Assembly (NCBI RefSeq): GCF_014837015.1
Contig: NZ_JACSPT010000006.1
Location: forward strand, 1-64,000
Direction of reading: 5' to 3'
DNA length: 64,000 nucleotides
From: Acinetobacter pecorum
GTDB taxonomy: Bacteria > Pseudomonadota > Gammaproteobacteria > Pseudomonadales > Moraxellaceae
Part shown: positions 6,496-16,270 of the stretch, piece after piece
How the letters are laid out: each line of letters opens with the position of its first letter
Numbering within the stretch: the first letter of the stretch is position 1
The notes under the pieces: model-generated
Told to the model about the DNA's origin: nothing
Databases searched by the model: none
What the model saw: only the letters and a program-made list of their open reading frames with translations
Program-made: the position numbers and the translations under genes

Positions 6496-7548
6496 TTAAT
6501 TTTCGACTAAAGTTTTTATATCGATCACAAAACGGTATTTCACATCACTCTTTAACATGCGTTCAAAAGCTTCATTGATATTGCGCATTTCAATCATTTC
6601 CACATCAGCAACAATATTATGCTCCCCACAGAAATCCAGTAACTCCTGAGTTTCCTTAATGCCACCAATTACTGAACCGGCAATTGATCTTCTTCCCATA
6701 ATCAGTGGAACTGAATTTGCACTAATCTCTCCTAGATATCCCACCAGAACAATGGTTCCATCTAAGGTTAATGTTGGAATATATGACTCCAAGTCATGGT
6801 TGTAAGGTACCGTATCTATAATTAAATCAAACTGATTCGCGACGGAATTCATTTGAGCTTCATCTGTTGATAGCACTACCTGATGGGCACCTAATTTTTT
6901 TGCATCCCCCTCTTTATTGACTGAACGGGTAAATAAGGTCACATCTGCGCCCAAGGCATTGGCCAGCTTAATTGCCATATGTCCCAAACCACCTAAGCCC
7001 ACAACCGCTACTTTACTGCCCTTGCCAATATTCCAGTGACGTAAAGGTGACCAGGTGGTAATGCCTGCACACAGAAGTGGAGGCACAGCTTTAGTATCCA
7101 GATTTTCAGGTACTTTCAATACAAAATCTTCACTACAAACAATTATTTGTGAGTAACCGCCATAAGTAGGCTGCTGGTCATAACGATCCAGGCTGCCATA
7201 GGTCTGAATATTTCCTTGTTCACAATACTGTTCTAATCCTGAATGACAGGCTGAACAGGTACGACATGAATCGACCATACAGCCAATTCCTACCAGATCA
7301 CCCTCTTTATATTTTTTAGCTCCAGAACCCGTCGATATGATGCGTCCTACTATTTCATGACCTGGAACTATGGGATAAAAACTAAATCCCCAGTCATTTC
7401 TAACCTGATGTAAATCGGAATGACAGACACCACAATATTCAATTTTGATCACCACATCATCTTCACGTGGCGTTCGGCGTTCAAACTTAAAAGGTACTAA
7501 AGGGCTTTGTGATGAATGTGCGGCATATCCCAATACTTCGGTGTTCAT
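6496..7548 (-). CDS. Zinc-dependent NAD(P) alcohol dehydrogenase
   Basis: Medium-chain alcohol dehydrogenase of the cinnamyl-alcohol/YahK type, 350 residues, expected to interconvert aldehydes and primary alcohols with NADP(H). Catalytic zinc ligands appear in EYCGVCHSDLH and PGHEIVG. Structural zinc cysteines are in CMVDSCRTCSACHSGLEQYC. The Rossmann motif is VVGLGGLGHMA (about residues 183-193). It is a single gene with its own terminator and no pathway partner beside it, so its substrate is open. A weak AG-rich ribosome site precedes ATG 7548. Confidence 0.88.
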   Translation of the reverse strand: MNTEVLGYAAHSSQSPLVPFKFERRTPREDDVVIKIEYCGVCHSDLHQVRNDWGFSFYPIVPGHEIVGRIISTGSGAKKYKEGDLVGIGCMVDSCRTCSACHSGLEQYCEQGNIQTYGSLDRYDQQPTYGGYSQIIVCSEDFVLKVPENLDTKAVPPLLCAGITTWSPLRHWNIGKGSKVAVVGLGGLGHMAIKLANALGADVTLFTRSVNKEGDAKKLGAHQVVLSTDEAQMNSVANQFDLIIDTVPYNHDLESYIPTLTLDGTIVLVGYLGEISANSVPLIMGRRSIAGSVIGGIKETQELLDFCGEHNIVADVEMIEMRNINEAFERMLKSDVKYRFVIDIKTLVEN

Positions 7549-7838
7549 ATTTTTTTCTCGTATATTGTGGTCAGGATAAAATCTGATAAATAAATATTTA
7601 TCCTGAAGTATTAATTTTGAATAGTCGCTAAAATTTCAATAAAAAATCAAGGACTGGTATTATTAAAATAGTATAAAAATCAAAAAGTTTATGTCTGATC
7701 TGATGGCTTTAAAATATAGACTGAATTTTCATTAAAAATGATCAATCAGTCCGTTTATCTTAAGCCTGAAAATAACATCTCAGCCAATCTTTATAAAATA
7801 AATCATTAAAATACTATAATAATTTTATATTTTAAAAA

Positions 7839-8612
7839 TTAGTCAAGAGTTTGCTCTCCCCCACCATTTACAAACAATGTTTGCCCAGAAACCCAGGAAG
7901 ACATTGGAGAAGCAAAAAATAATACTGCGTTTGCAATATCTTCAGCTTCACCCAGTCGTTGTAAAGGAGTATGAGCTAACATTTTTTTTTCAATTTCCGG
8001 CGTAAGTACTTTTGCTAATGCAGCAGTACGTACTGCTCCTGGCCCAACGGCATTAATTCTGACGATAGGCCCAAAATCATGGGCCAAGTTAGCGCCCATA
8101 TGATTAAGGGCAGCTTTTGAAGAGGCATAGCCACTCATGGCTGGGCTTTTATTAATGGAACTCATTGAGGTAATATTGACGATTGAGCCATATCCGGCTT
8201 CATTCATATAAGGAACAACCAGTTGGCAAAGTCGCCAGGCTGCAAATACATTTAATTTGAAGTCTCTGATAAAGTCGTCAACTGTAATTTTTGAAGGTGA
8301 TTCCCGGCCACCACCTCCACCGCCCGCATTATTTACTAATATATGGATAGCTCCAAAAGTATTTCGGGTGGTTTCTACGGCGTTTACGAGGTCATCATCT
8401 TCCAGAATATTACAGGCTACACACTGGACTTCACCTCCTGTTTTTTCATGGATTTCTTGAGCAGCCTGTTTAGCCTTCTCCTGATTTAAATCCGCAATCA
8501 TGACTTTAGCTCCCGCCTGAGCAAGAGTAAGAGCACAGGCATGGCCAATCCCTGCCGCCCCTCCCGTAACCAAAGCCACTTTTCCTGTTAAATCTATTAG
8601 AGAGTTTTGCAT
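7839..8612 (-). CDS. Short-chain dehydrogenase/reductase
   Basis: Classical SDR of 257 residues, similar in layout to 7-alpha-hydroxysteroid dehydrogenase and FabG. The cofactor motif is TGGAAGIGHA (about 16-25), followed by NNAGGGGGG, with catalytic Ser (NITSMSS), Tyr and Lys (YASSKAA) and the usual C-terminal SGQTLFVNGG. The five-to-six glycine run after NNAG is unusual but within the cofactor loop. GAGG precedes the ATG. Substrate unknown; no operon partners. Confidence 0.87.
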   Translation of the reverse strand: MQNSLIDLTGKVALVTGGAAGIGHACALTLAQAGAKVMIADLNQEKAKQAAQEIHEKTGGEVQCVACNILEDDDLVNAVETTRNTFGAIHILVNNAGGGGGGRESPSKITVDDFIRDFKLNVFAAWRLCQLVVPYMNEAGYGSIVNITSMSSINKSPAMSGYASSKAALNHMGANLAHDFGPIVRINAVGPGAVRTAALAKVLTPEIEKKMLAHTPLQRLGEAEDIANAVLFFASPMSSWVSGQTLFVNGGGEQTLD

Positions 8613-9273
8613 GAGATACCTCGTATTAATACATTGTCATATAACTTTATGAGGTTAAGATTTTTCCCTATCATAAATTTTCAGCACTCTAAAAGTAATA
8701 TATTTACTTTAGAATTTATTTTTAATTGTAATAGTAGGTGTAATTGTAATTTTTACTTATAAATATCAATTTTATTCATAAAAATAATATCAATTTAATA
8801 CACGACTATTATTTATTTTTAAGATTATTATTCTTTAGGATTCTTCTATTTTAAAATATTCCATCTTATTAAAATAATTAGTATAACTTTCATTTAAATA
8901 TCAAAGAAAATTATTATGGAAAATGTATTTTATTCAGTCTGGTTTCAATAAAGACTTTTATTTTTGCACTTTTTATTATCTATGCAACGCATAAGAGATA
9001 AGCTACAGAGGATTACCCATAAGAAGTCGATCATGATTTGCCTGAAGTTGTACGGGCAATGGATCGACATCAAATAAAACGTATCTCCTCTCATAATATT
9101 TATATATCTTTATTTAATGTAATTAAGTTATTAGACCAATGATAATCTGGATGAATAATTGATAAATCTCGAATACATTCTGTTATGAAATGTTGAATAC
9201 AATCTTATTTTTTCCAAAAGCCACTAATATATTTTGTTCTCATATGGCTAAAATCATTGGAATTGGAAAAGAT
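8613..9273. other. AT-rich intergenic region between two SDR genes
   Basis: No convincing gene. The last 280 bases contain short open frames without ribosome sites. It must hold the divergent promoters for the two flanking dehydrogenase genes, but I cannot point to a specific -35/-10 pair. Confidence 0.5.
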
Positions 9274-10143
9274 ATGAATCATTATCCTGAAAGCCCAGCT
9301 TCAAGTGAAAAACAAGACCATCAGCCGGGTGCACAAAATGAAATGAATCCTACACCGGAAGTGATAAAACCGCAATATAAAGGCAGCGAAAAACTAAAAG
9401 GCAAGGTTGCCTTGATTACCGGTGGTGATAGCGGGATTGGCCGCTCTGTATCGGTCCTATTTGCCCGTGAAGGTGCTGATATCGCTATTTGTTATCTGGA
9501 TGAAGATCGCGATGCGCTGGACACTAAAACAATGGTGGAAAATGAAGGGCGACGATGCCTGCTAATTAAATGTGACTTACAGGATCAAGAAGAAATCAGG
9601 AAAATGGTTGAACAGACCCTACAGGAATTTAAAACCATTAATATTCTGGTCAATAATGCAGGGGTTCAGTATCCGCAAGAAAGTATTACCGATATTTCAC
9701 CTGAACAATTATTTAAAACTTTCAACGTGAATATTCTATCCATGTTTTATCTGGCTCAGGCAGTGATTCCCCATATGCAAGCCGGTGATAGCATCATCAA
9801 TACTACCAGTATCACCAGTTATCATGGACATGACCAGTTAATTGACTATGCAAGTACGAAAGGTGCTATTACATCCTTCACCCGTAGTTTATCTACCAAT
9901 TTGTTGAAAAATAAAACCGGGATTCGGGTTAATGGTGTCGCACCTGGCCCAATCTGGACACCGTTAATTCCAAGCAGCTTTGACGAAGAGCAACTTGAGG
10001 ATTTCGGTAAACAGACCCCAATGGGTCGTATGGGGCAGCCAAGTGAAGTGGCACCAGCCTATTTATTCCTGGCCAGTGAAGAAGCCAGTTATATTTCAGG
10101 TCAGGTGATTCATGTGAATGGCGGCAGTATTATTAACGGCTAA
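9274..10143 (+). CDS. YghA-type short-chain dehydrogenase
   Basis: SDR of the YghA/general-stress-protein-39 group, 289 residues from the chosen start. This group has a characteristic N-terminal extension before the Rossmann fold, seen here as MNHYPESPAS through KPQYKGSEKLKGK. The cofactor site is TGGDSGIGRS, followed by NNAGVQYPQ, Ser in TTSITSY, YASTKGA, and SGQVIHVNGG at the end. The frame is open 84 bases upstream, but the upstream starts lack a ribosome site and give residues atypical of the family, while GGAAAAG lies before ATG 9274. Often stress-associated; substrate unknown. The next gene, a small hydrophilic protein also of a stress-linked type, has the same orientation. Confidence 0.82.
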   Translation: MNHYPESPASSEKQDHQPGAQNEMNPTPEVIKPQYKGSEKLKGKVALITGGDSGIGRSVSVLFAREGADIAICYLDEDRDALDTKTMVENEGRRCLLIKCDLQDQEEIRKMVEQTLQEFKTINILVNNAGVQYPQESITDISPEQLFKTFNVNILSMFYLAQAVIPHMQAGDSIINTTSITSYHGHDQLIDYASTKGAITSFTRSLSTNLLKNKTGIRVNGVAPGPIWTPLIPSSFDEEQLEDFGKQTPMGRMGQPSEVAPAYLFLASEEASYISGQVIHVNGGSIING

Positions 10144-10152
10144 TCAAGTAAA

Positions 10153-10184
10153 GAAGATAATGGTTCTAGCTGACCGTTATCTTC
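10153..10184 (+). terminator. Hairpin after the YghA-type gene
   Basis: GAAGATAA-T-GGT pairs with ACC-G-TTATCTTC around an 8-base loop, 10 bp past the stop. There is no real U-tract, so it may only be a 3' stabilising hairpin. Confidence 0.4.
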
Positions 10185-10311
10185 ATCTCCTTGATTTCAG
10201 GCCCATCTATTCTTAAGAAATCTTTTATAAAATAAGTCAAACGAATACTTACCTTTATAGAAACCAGCCCTTGTTATAGTAATTTCAGCCAAACCTGAGG
10301 AGGATATCAAG

Positions 10312-10482
10312 ATGCCTAGAGGTGACAAATCAGCCTATACCGATAAGCAGAAACGGCAGGCCGAACATATTGAAGAAAGCGAAAAAGAGCGTGGGCATTC
10401 TGAAGAAGAAGCCGAACGTATCGCTTGGTCAACAGTCAATAAACAAGACGGTGGCGGCAAGAAAAAGAAAACCTCTCATTAA
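10312..10482 (+). CDS. Small hydrophilic conserved protein (56 aa)
   Basis: Short gene with an excellent ribosome site (GAGGAGG, 8 bp before ATG). The product is highly charged: MPRGDKSAYTDKQKRQAEH at the N-terminus, then SEEEAERIAWSTVNKQDGGG and a lysine-rich end. This KQKRQAEHIEES...AWSTVNK pattern belongs to a widespread family of small proteins often labelled plasmid stabilisation proteins, although no toxin partner is present here. It is predicted helical and disordered, with no membrane segment. Function unknown; a stress-related role is only a guess from the neighbouring gene. A bidirectional terminator follows at 10519-10553. Confidence 0.8.
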   Translation: MPRGDKSAYTDKQKRQAEHIEESEKERGHSEEEAERIAWSTVNKQDGGGKKKKTSH

Positions 10483-10518
10483 TCAGAATTCATACTGATG
10501 ATGCGATAAGATACATAT

Positions 10519-10553
10519 AAAGACTCTTTATAATTTAATTATAGAGAGTCTTT
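10519..10553. terminator. Bidirectional terminator
   Basis: AAAGACTCTTTATA (10519-10532) pairs with TATAGAGAGTCTTT (10540-10553) with one G-U pair. T-runs flank it on both strands. It separates the small plus-strand gene from the end of the minus-strand valine operon. Confidence 0.75.
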
Positions 10554-10564
10554 TGCCATCAGCT

Positions 10565-11626
10565 TTAAGTAATGTTTTCAATACGCTGCTGAGTCCATGC
10601 TGGCCAGAGCTTTTCCAGTGTTTGTTCAAATTCTGCATTCTCAGTTCGCCACTGCGGATTTTTGTCCTTATCAATAATCAGCGCACGAACCCCTTCAATA
10701 AAGTCGCCCTGCTCTAACCAGACATCTTGCAAGTCGCGTTCTAACTGCATGCATTTTTCTAGCGACAAATTCTGTCCGGCTTGCTGTAACTTCAGGCTGG
10801 TTTGCTTGGCCATGACCGGACGCTGCTGCAAAATTGCCAGCATTTTATTGGCCCATTCCTGATCAGTTACACTACTTGCATGTGCAAGACTCTGTTCAAT
10901 CTCCTCGAGGTTTGGATAGCCAAAATGCTGATTAATCAGATCTGCACGTTTTTGCAGCTCGCTTTCTACAGGATGCGTAATATAGGAACTAATGATCTTT
11001 TGAATCTCAATCGGGTTTAATACCGGCGCTGCAATCAATGCCGCTTCCAATTCAGCAAAACGCTCACTCGGCACATGATAATCCACCAGATCCAGATACA
11101 GCGCATCACTGCTACTGATCTGTTCCCCGGTCAATGCCATATAGACACCGACTTCATCTAGTCGGGACAGAAAATGGGTTGCACCGACATCAGGGAAAAA
11201 ACCAATCGCCGTTTCTGGCATGGCAAAACGTGATTTTTCACTGGCGACCTTGATATGACAGGCCTCAGCCAGTCCAAAGCCGCCTCCCAGTACATAGCCA
11301 TCCATCATCACGATCACGGCCTTTGGGAAATTACGCAAGGTGCTCAGCATCTTATATTCAGTGGCAAAAAAATCCTGATACCGGGTATTGCCGGCCTGAT
11401 AGCTGTCATACAGATAACGGATGTCTCCTCCGGCACAGAACGCCTTGGGACTGTTGGAATTGATCAGGATGGCTTGCACTTCTGGCTCATGGCGCCACTG
11501 ATTGAGTTGCGCCTGAATGCCCTGGATCATTGGCAAGGTTAAGGCATTTAAATGGCTGGTGCGGTCCAGGCTGATGATGCCCAGACCTCCTGCGACCCGA
11601 ATCGCTAAATTATTTTCATCACTCAT
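10565..11626 (-). CDS. 3-hydroxyisobutyryl-CoA hydrolase
   Basis: Crotonase-fold hydrolase that frees 3-hydroxyisobutyrate from its CoA ester in valine catabolism, 353 residues. The length (about 100 longer than a hydratase) and PETAIGFFPDVGATHFLSRL are typical of HIBCH rather than enoyl-CoA hydratase. The oxyanion motif is FCAGGDIRYLYDS followed by GYVLGGGFGLAEACH. The start is set at ATG 11626, preceded by AGGAAC; an in-frame upstream extension would overlap the preceding gene's coding end and adds unrelated residues. Last gene of the operon, 25 bp after the hydratase gene. Confidence 0.88.
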   Translation of the reverse strand: MSDENNLAIRVAGGLGIISLDRTSHLNALTLPMIQGIQAQLNQWRHEPEVQAILINSNSPKAFCAGGDIRYLYDSYQAGNTRYQDFFATEYKMLSTLRNFPKAVIVMMDGYVLGGGFGLAEACHIKVASEKSRFAMPETAIGFFPDVGATHFLSRLDEVGVYMALTGEQISSSDALYLDLVDYHVPSERFAELEAALIAAPVLNPIEIQKIISSYITHPVESELQKRADLINQHFGYPNLEEIEQSLAHASSVTDQEWANKMLAILQQRPVMAKQTSLKLQQAGQNLSLEKCMQLERDLQDVWLEQGDFIEGVRALIIDKDKNPQWRTENAEFEQTLEKLWPAWTQQRIENIT

Positions 11627-11651
11627 TATTTTTGTTCCTGGTATGAATTTC

Positions 11652-12425
11652 TTATTGATGGGTAAATTTGGCTGGCCGTTTTTCCACAAAGGCTTGCATG
11701 CCTTCCTTTTGATCGGAACCTGCAAAAATGGAATGGAATACCCGGCGTTCAAAGCGCAGGCCTTCAGCCAGGCTCACTTCAAAGGCCCGATTAATTGATT
11801 CTTTAATCATCATCACGGCAGTAAGCGACTTTTCAGCAATTTTTTCGGCAGCTTGCAGGGTTTGTTCCAGCAATTCTTCCTTGGCAAATACCCGAGCCAC
11901 CAAACCACTTTGTTCCGCTTCCTGCGCCCCCATCTGCCGTGCCGTCAGGCACATTTCCATGGCTTTGGCCTTACCAATCGCCAAGGTTAAACGCTGGGTA
12001 CCGCCAATGCCCGGCAACACGCCTAAGGTGACTTCAGGCAAACCAAATTTTGCATTGTCGGCGCAGTAAATAAAGTCGCACATCAATGCCAGCTCACAAC
12101 CACCACCCAAGGCATAGCCACTCACTGCGGCAATTAAAGGTTTACGGCGCTGGGCAATTCGATCGGCCAGACTGAAAAAATCATCCAGATAAATTTGTGG
12201 AAAATTCAGATCTGCCATTTCCTTAATATCGGCACCGGCAGCAAAAGCTTTTTCCGAACCGGCAATCACAATACAGCCAATTGCCGGATCTTTTTCCAGT
12301 TGATCCAGTGCCTGATTCATTTCAAAAATCAGCTGGTTATTCAGTGCATTTAATGCTTGCGGACGGTTTAAAGTAATCAGCCCGACACCATTACGTTGTT
12401 CTAATAAAATCGTTTGCCACTGCAT
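11652..12425 (-). CDS. Enoyl-CoA hydratase (valine pathway)
   Basis: Crotonase of 257 residues expected to hydrate methacrylyl-CoA to 3-hydroxyisobutyryl-CoA. The oxyanion-hole segments are [12 protein letters not shown] and [15 protein letters not shown]. The two catalytic glutamates are in the GGGCE segment and [18 protein letters not shown]. The start is ATG 12425, with AGGAC seven bases before; an upstream in-frame start lies inside the preceding gene. It could also process other short enoyl-CoAs. Operon position between acyl-CoA dehydrogenase and HIB-CoA hydrolase fixes the likely role. Confidence 0.87.
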   Translation of the reverse strand: MQWQTILLEQRNGVGLITLNRPQALNALNNQLIFEMNQALDQLEKDPAIGCIVIAGSEKAFAAGADIKEMADLNFPQIYLDDFFSLADRIAQRRKPLIAAVSGYALGGGCELALMCDFIYCADNAKFGLPEVTLGVLPGIGGTQRLTLAIGKAKAMEMCLTARQMGAQEAEQSGLVARVFAKEELLEQTLQAAEKIAEKSLTAVMMIKESINRAFEVSLAEGLRFERRVFHSIFAGSDQKEGMQAFVEKRPAKFTHQ

Positions 12426-12444
12426 GAAATAAGTCCTTTTAAAA

Positions 12445-13572
12445 TTAGAGGCTGCGTGCAATCACCAGGCGCTGAATATCGCTGGTGCCTTCATAAATCT
12501 GACAAATCCGCGCATCGCGATAAATCCGCTCAATCGGAAAATCTTTAAGATAACCGTAGCCGCCAAAAATCTGCAGCGCTCTGGAACAGACCCGTTCTGC
12601 CATTTCTGAAGCAAATAGCTTGGCCATGGAGGCTTCGGTTAAACAGGCTTCACCGGCTTCTTTTTTGCGTGCTGCAAAATGCACCAGTTGCCGTGCCGCT
12701 TCAATTTCAGTCGCCATACTGGCCAGCCTGAAGGAAATCGCCTGCTGTTCAAAAATCGGTTTGCCAAAAGCCACGCGGTCATGCGCATAGGCCGTTGCTT
12801 CTTCCAATGCGGCACGCGCCAAACCCACAGCCTGTGCCGCAATGCCGATCCGTCCACCTTCCAGATTGGCCAAGGCAATTTTTAAACCTTCACCTTCGGC
12901 ACCGAGTCTTAAACTTTCATGAATGCGGACATCGGTTAAGGCAATCTGACAGGTATCCGAAGCATGCAGGCCCAGTTTTTCTTCGACCCGGATCACTTCA
13001 TAGCCAAGTGTGTCTCGCGGCACTAAAAATGCACTCATGCCTTTTTTGCCCGCAGCTGGATCAGTCACAGCAAACACAATAATCATCCCGGCATTGTGGC
13101 CTGAGGTAATGAACTGTTTGGCGCCATTCAGAATGTAATGATCGCCCTCCTTGACCGCTCGGGTTTTAATCGCGGCAGCATCCGATCCTGTATGCGGTTC
13201 GGTCAGCGCAAAGGCCCCAATCATTTCACCTTGAGCCAAAGGCTTTAAAAATTGCTGCTTTTGCTCTTCTGTGCCGAACTTGAAAATCGGCACACAACCC
13301 ACCGAGTTATGTACGCTCATAATCGCGGATGTTGCACCATCGGCCGCAGCGACTTCTTCTAAGGCCAGAACATAAGCCAGTGTACCTGTACCCGAGCCGC
13401 CCCATTCCTCGGGAATCAGCATACCTAAAAAACCCAGCTCTCCCATTTGGGCCAATGCATCTTTGGGAAAGATACCTTTTTGATCCCACTCGCCGGCAAA
13501 GGGTTTAATCTGTTCCTGGGCGAAGCTTTTGGCCATATCCTGAATCAGTTGTTGCTCTTCCGTTAGTTGCAT
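12445..13572 (-). CDS. Acyl-CoA dehydrogenase, probably isobutyryl-CoA
   Basis: FAD enzyme of 375 residues that would oxidise isobutyryl-CoA to methacrylyl-CoA and pass electrons to ETF. Family motifs seen are [16 protein letters not shown] (FAD/substrate), [45 protein letters not shown], and the catalytic base in YEGTSDIQR (about Glu361). The start is ATG 13572, preceded by AAGGAAG; an in-frame TTG upstream is less likely. Set in the operon 19 bp before the hydratase gene. A branched-chain substrate is inferred from context. Confidence 0.87.
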   Translation of the reverse strand: MQLTEEQQLIQDMAKSFAQEQIKPFAGEWDQKGIFPKDALAQMGELGFLGMLIPEEWGGSGTGTLAYVLALEEVAAADGATSAIMSVHNSVGCVPIFKFGTEEQKQQFLKPLAQGEMIGAFALTEPHTGSDAAAIKTRAVKEGDHYILNGAKQFITSGHNAGMIIVFAVTDPAAGKKGMSAFLVPRDTLGYEVIRVEEKLGLHASDTCQIALTDVRIHESLRLGAEGEGLKIALANLEGGRIGIAAQAVGLARAALEEATAYAHDRVAFGKPIFEQQAISFRLASMATEIEAARQLVHFAARKKEAGEACLTEASMAKLFASEMAERVCSRALQIFGGYGYLKDFPIERIYRDARICQIYEGTSDIQRLVIARSL

Positions 13573-13630
13573 CGATGCTTCCTTCAATCTCTTTATTTAA
13601 TCTTCTTATTCAATCTGTTGGCTTTGGCTG

Positions 13631-15280
13631 TTATGCAGTCTTGGCTTGCTGCTTGTTGATTTCCTGATTGCGCAGTAAAAAGCGTTGAATTTTACCGCTT
13701 GGGGTTTTTGGCAATTCGGTCACAAATTCAATCAAGCGCGGATAGGCATGCGCAGACAAACGCTTTTTCACAAATTGACCCAGCTCTTCTTCCAGATGGG
13801 TCGAAGCTGAAAAATTATTCGCCAGAATCACAAAAGCTTTAATCACTTCGGTACGCTCGGGATCAGGCACACCAATGACTGCTGCTTCAATCACGGCATC
13901 ATGTTCTAGCAAGGCACTTTCCACATCAAATGGGCCGACCCTATAACCTGACGTTGTAATGACATCATCACTACGCCCGACAAAGCTCATACTGCCATCA
14001 GCATGAATCTCTGCGGTATCCCCAGTTAAATAATACTGTCCGACAAATGGAGATTTACGGCTTTCTTCATAACCAGAGAACCACATCATCGGCGATTGGC
14101 TGATATCCACTGCCAGGATGCCCGGGACGTCAGCTGCTAATTCATGCCCCTGTTCATCGACAACGGTAATCCGGTAACCCGGGCTGGCAAAGCCTGCCGA
14201 ACCTGAACGGACCGGATGTTCCAGGGCATGATGATTACACACCACCATCCCGACTTCAGTCTGGCCATAATGGTCATAAATCGGCACATCCAGTACCTCT
14301 TTAAACCAGCGGATCACTTCCGGATTTAACGGTTCACCGGCACTGCTGACGACCCGTAACTGGCCGCGCAGTTTTGCCATTTGAGCAGGATCGGCTGCCA
14401 TCATCATGCGGTAAGCGGTCGGTGCACCAGCCAGATTGGTAATGCCATATTCCTTAACAATGTCGCAGACACTTTCCGCATTAAAACCGCCTTCATAAAA
14501 CAAGGTCGAGTGTCCAAGTATTAAGGGGCCAGTAATCGCGTAATACAACCCGTAGGCCCAGCCGGGATCGGCAATATTCCAGAAAGCATCTTCAGGAGTC
14601 AGACCAATGGCATTTTGCATATAGCTTGCAAAAGCAATCAGCGCTTTTAACGGGACTTTAAGCGGTTTCGCTGGTCCAGTGGTGCCCGAGGTAAACATCA
14701 ATAAAAATGGATCATCAACATTCAGGATTTCCAGCTCACAAGCTTCAGCCTGACGGTTTAATACCGTCCAGAAGCTTAGGTCGTGTGGATAGCGTTCTGC
14801 CTCGGTTTCGGCATGCACCGTCACAATCGGTGGACAGTTGCTGATCTCGGATAATTTGTCCCGATTCGCCAGATCAGTCACCACCAGCTTACTTTGCGCC
14901 AGCTGAATGCGATGCTCAATGGCTTTGGGACCAAAGGCAGTAAATAACGGTTGATAGACCGCACCAATCCGCCAGGTCGCTAAAATGATAATGATCAGCT
15001 CCGGGGTACGCGGTAATAATCCGGAAACACGATCACCTTTACCAATGCCTTGAGACTTAAGAAAATTGGCAAACTGGCTGGAATATTTTTTGAGTTCGGC
15101 AAAGCTATATTGTTCTTTTCTGCCATCTTTACCATGCCAGTACAAGGCAATGGCATCGGAATTGGCATGACGGTCGCAACACTCATAACAGGCATTCACT
15201 GCCTGCATTGAACCGGAGAGAAACTGGCTTGCAACCGTATTTAAATCAAAGTCTTGAACCGTTGTTTGATAATCTAACAT
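13631..15280 (-). CDS. AMP-forming acyl-CoA synthetase
   Basis: ANL-superfamily ligase, 549 residues, activating a carboxylic acid to its CoA ester through an acyl-AMP. The P-loop-like motif is LMFTSGTTGPAKPLKVP (about 190-206). The A5 motif is YDHYGQTEVG. The hinge is GRSDDVITTSGYRVGP, and the C-terminal catalytic Lys is in PKTPSGKIQRF. ATG 15280 has GAGG at a good spacing; an upstream in-frame start is not supported. Its place between mmsB and the isobutyryl-CoA dehydrogenase gene suggests a short-chain acid such as isobutyrate, propionate or acetate, but the binding pocket cannot be read by eye. Confidence 0.85.
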   Translation of the reverse strand: MLDYQTTVQDFDLNTVASQFLSGSMQAVNACYECCDRHANSDAIALYWHGKDGRKEQYSFAELKKYSSQFANFLKSQGIGKGDRVSGLLPRTPELIIIILATWRIGAVYQPLFTAFGPKAIEHRIQLAQSKLVVTDLANRDKLSEISNCPPIVTVHAETEAERYPHDLSFWTVLNRQAEACELEILNVDDPFLLMFTSGTTGPAKPLKVPLKALIAFASYMQNAIGLTPEDAFWNIADPGWAYGLYYAITGPLILGHSTLFYEGGFNAESVCDIVKEYGITNLAGAPTAYRMMMAADPAQMAKLRGQLRVVSSAGEPLNPEVIRWFKEVLDVPIYDHYGQTEVGMVVCNHHALEHPVRSGSAGFASPGYRITVVDEQGHELAADVPGILAVDISQSPMMWFSGYEESRKSPFVGQYYLTGDTAEIHADGSMSFVGRSDDVITTSGYRVGPFDVESALLEHDAVIEAAVIGVPDPERTEVIKAFVILANNFSASTHLEEELGQFVKKRLSAHAYPRLIEFVTELPKTPSGKIQRFLLRNQEINKQQAKTA

Positions 15281-15368
15281 GTTAAACCTCAGCCTGAATT
15301 TATCGTTATTAATGACAAGGTGTGTAGTTATTGAAGCGAATCCTTGCTCCATCTGAATATTTTAGGTT

Positions 15369-16259
15369 TTAAGCAGGTGGCATGGTGTATTGATGCATGA
15401 TGCTGGAGAAGTCCAGATGGGCATCACCTTCCTGACACAGTTGTTGATAGAGTTTCTGTACCATGCTGCCCAGAACCACCGGTTGATCCACCTGTTGCGC
15501 TGCATCGACCGCCAAACCTAAATCTTTGAGCATCAATTGTGCGGCAAAACCGTCGGTATAACCCCGCGATGACGGTGCATTGGCACAGATATCTGGCCAT
15601 GGATTATAAATTTCAGAACTCCAGCAACGTCCAGTGGAACTGTTAATCACGCCAGCCAAGGCCTGTGGATCAATACCCAGTTTGGCTCCGAGCGCCATTC
15701 CTTCTGCAACAGCAGTCATGGAAATGCCCAGAATCAGGTTATTACAGATTTTTGCTACCTGTCCTGTTCCCACCGCCCCACAATGCACCAGATTTTTACC
15801 CATACAACCGAGAACCGGTTTGACGGCCTCAAAGGTGGCATCATCTGCACCGACCATAAAGGTTAAAGTGCCATCTTTGGCACCTAAAGTGCCGCCGGAT
15901 ACCGGCGCATCACAGACGCGAATCTGTTTGGACTGAGCTGCTGCAGCAATGTCCTGAATGGTTTGCGGGTCAATGGTGCTGCTGTCGATACACAAACTGC
16001 CCGATTGAAGTACCTCTAAAATACCATTTTCACCTAAATAGACTTCACGCACATGCTTGGCTGCGGGCAACATACTGACCACGATCTCCGCCTGCTTCGC
16101 GGCAGCTTGTGGACTGTCGCAGACTACACCGCCCGCTTCTGAAAAATGCTGTAAAGCCACTGCACTTAAGTCATAACCAAAAACCTGATGACCCGCCTTG
16201 AGCAGATTCTGCGCCATCGGACCACCCATGTTGCCTAAACCGATAAATGCAATCTTCAT
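15369..16259 (-). CDS. mmsB: 3-hydroxyisobutyrate dehydrogenase
   Basis: NAD-dependent oxidation of 3-hydroxyisobutyrate to methylmalonate semialdehyde in valine breakdown. The 296 residues fit the family. The N-terminal motif FIGLGNMGGPMAQNL (5-19) is the Rossmann and family signature. The substrate-binding segment is DAPVSGGTLGAKDGTLTFMVG, and the catalytic Lys lies in GQVAKICNN. The gene follows mmsA by 11 bp, with AAGGAG before the ATG. Confidence 0.92.
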   Translation of the reverse strand: MKIAFIGLGNMGGPMAQNLLKAGHQVFGYDLSAVALQHFSEAGGVVCDSPQAAAKQAEIVVSMLPAAKHVREVYLGENGILEVLQSGSLCIDSSTIDPQTIQDIAAAAQSKQIRVCDAPVSGGTLGAKDGTLTFMVGADDATFEAVKPVLGCMGKNLVHCGAVGTGQVAKICNNLILGISMTAVAEGMALGAKLGIDPQALAGVINSSTGRCWSSEIYNPWPDICANAPSSRGYTDGFAAQLMLKDLGLAVDAAQQVDQPVVLGSMVQKLYQQLCQEGDAHLDFSSIMHQYTMPPA

Positions 16260-16270
16260 ACTGATGCTCC

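Noticed and set aside
8980..9130. Short open frames on both strands before the YghA-type gene
   Set aside because: Interrupted by stops, no ribosome site, and no family resemblance that I could identify; possibly a decayed gene but not supportable.
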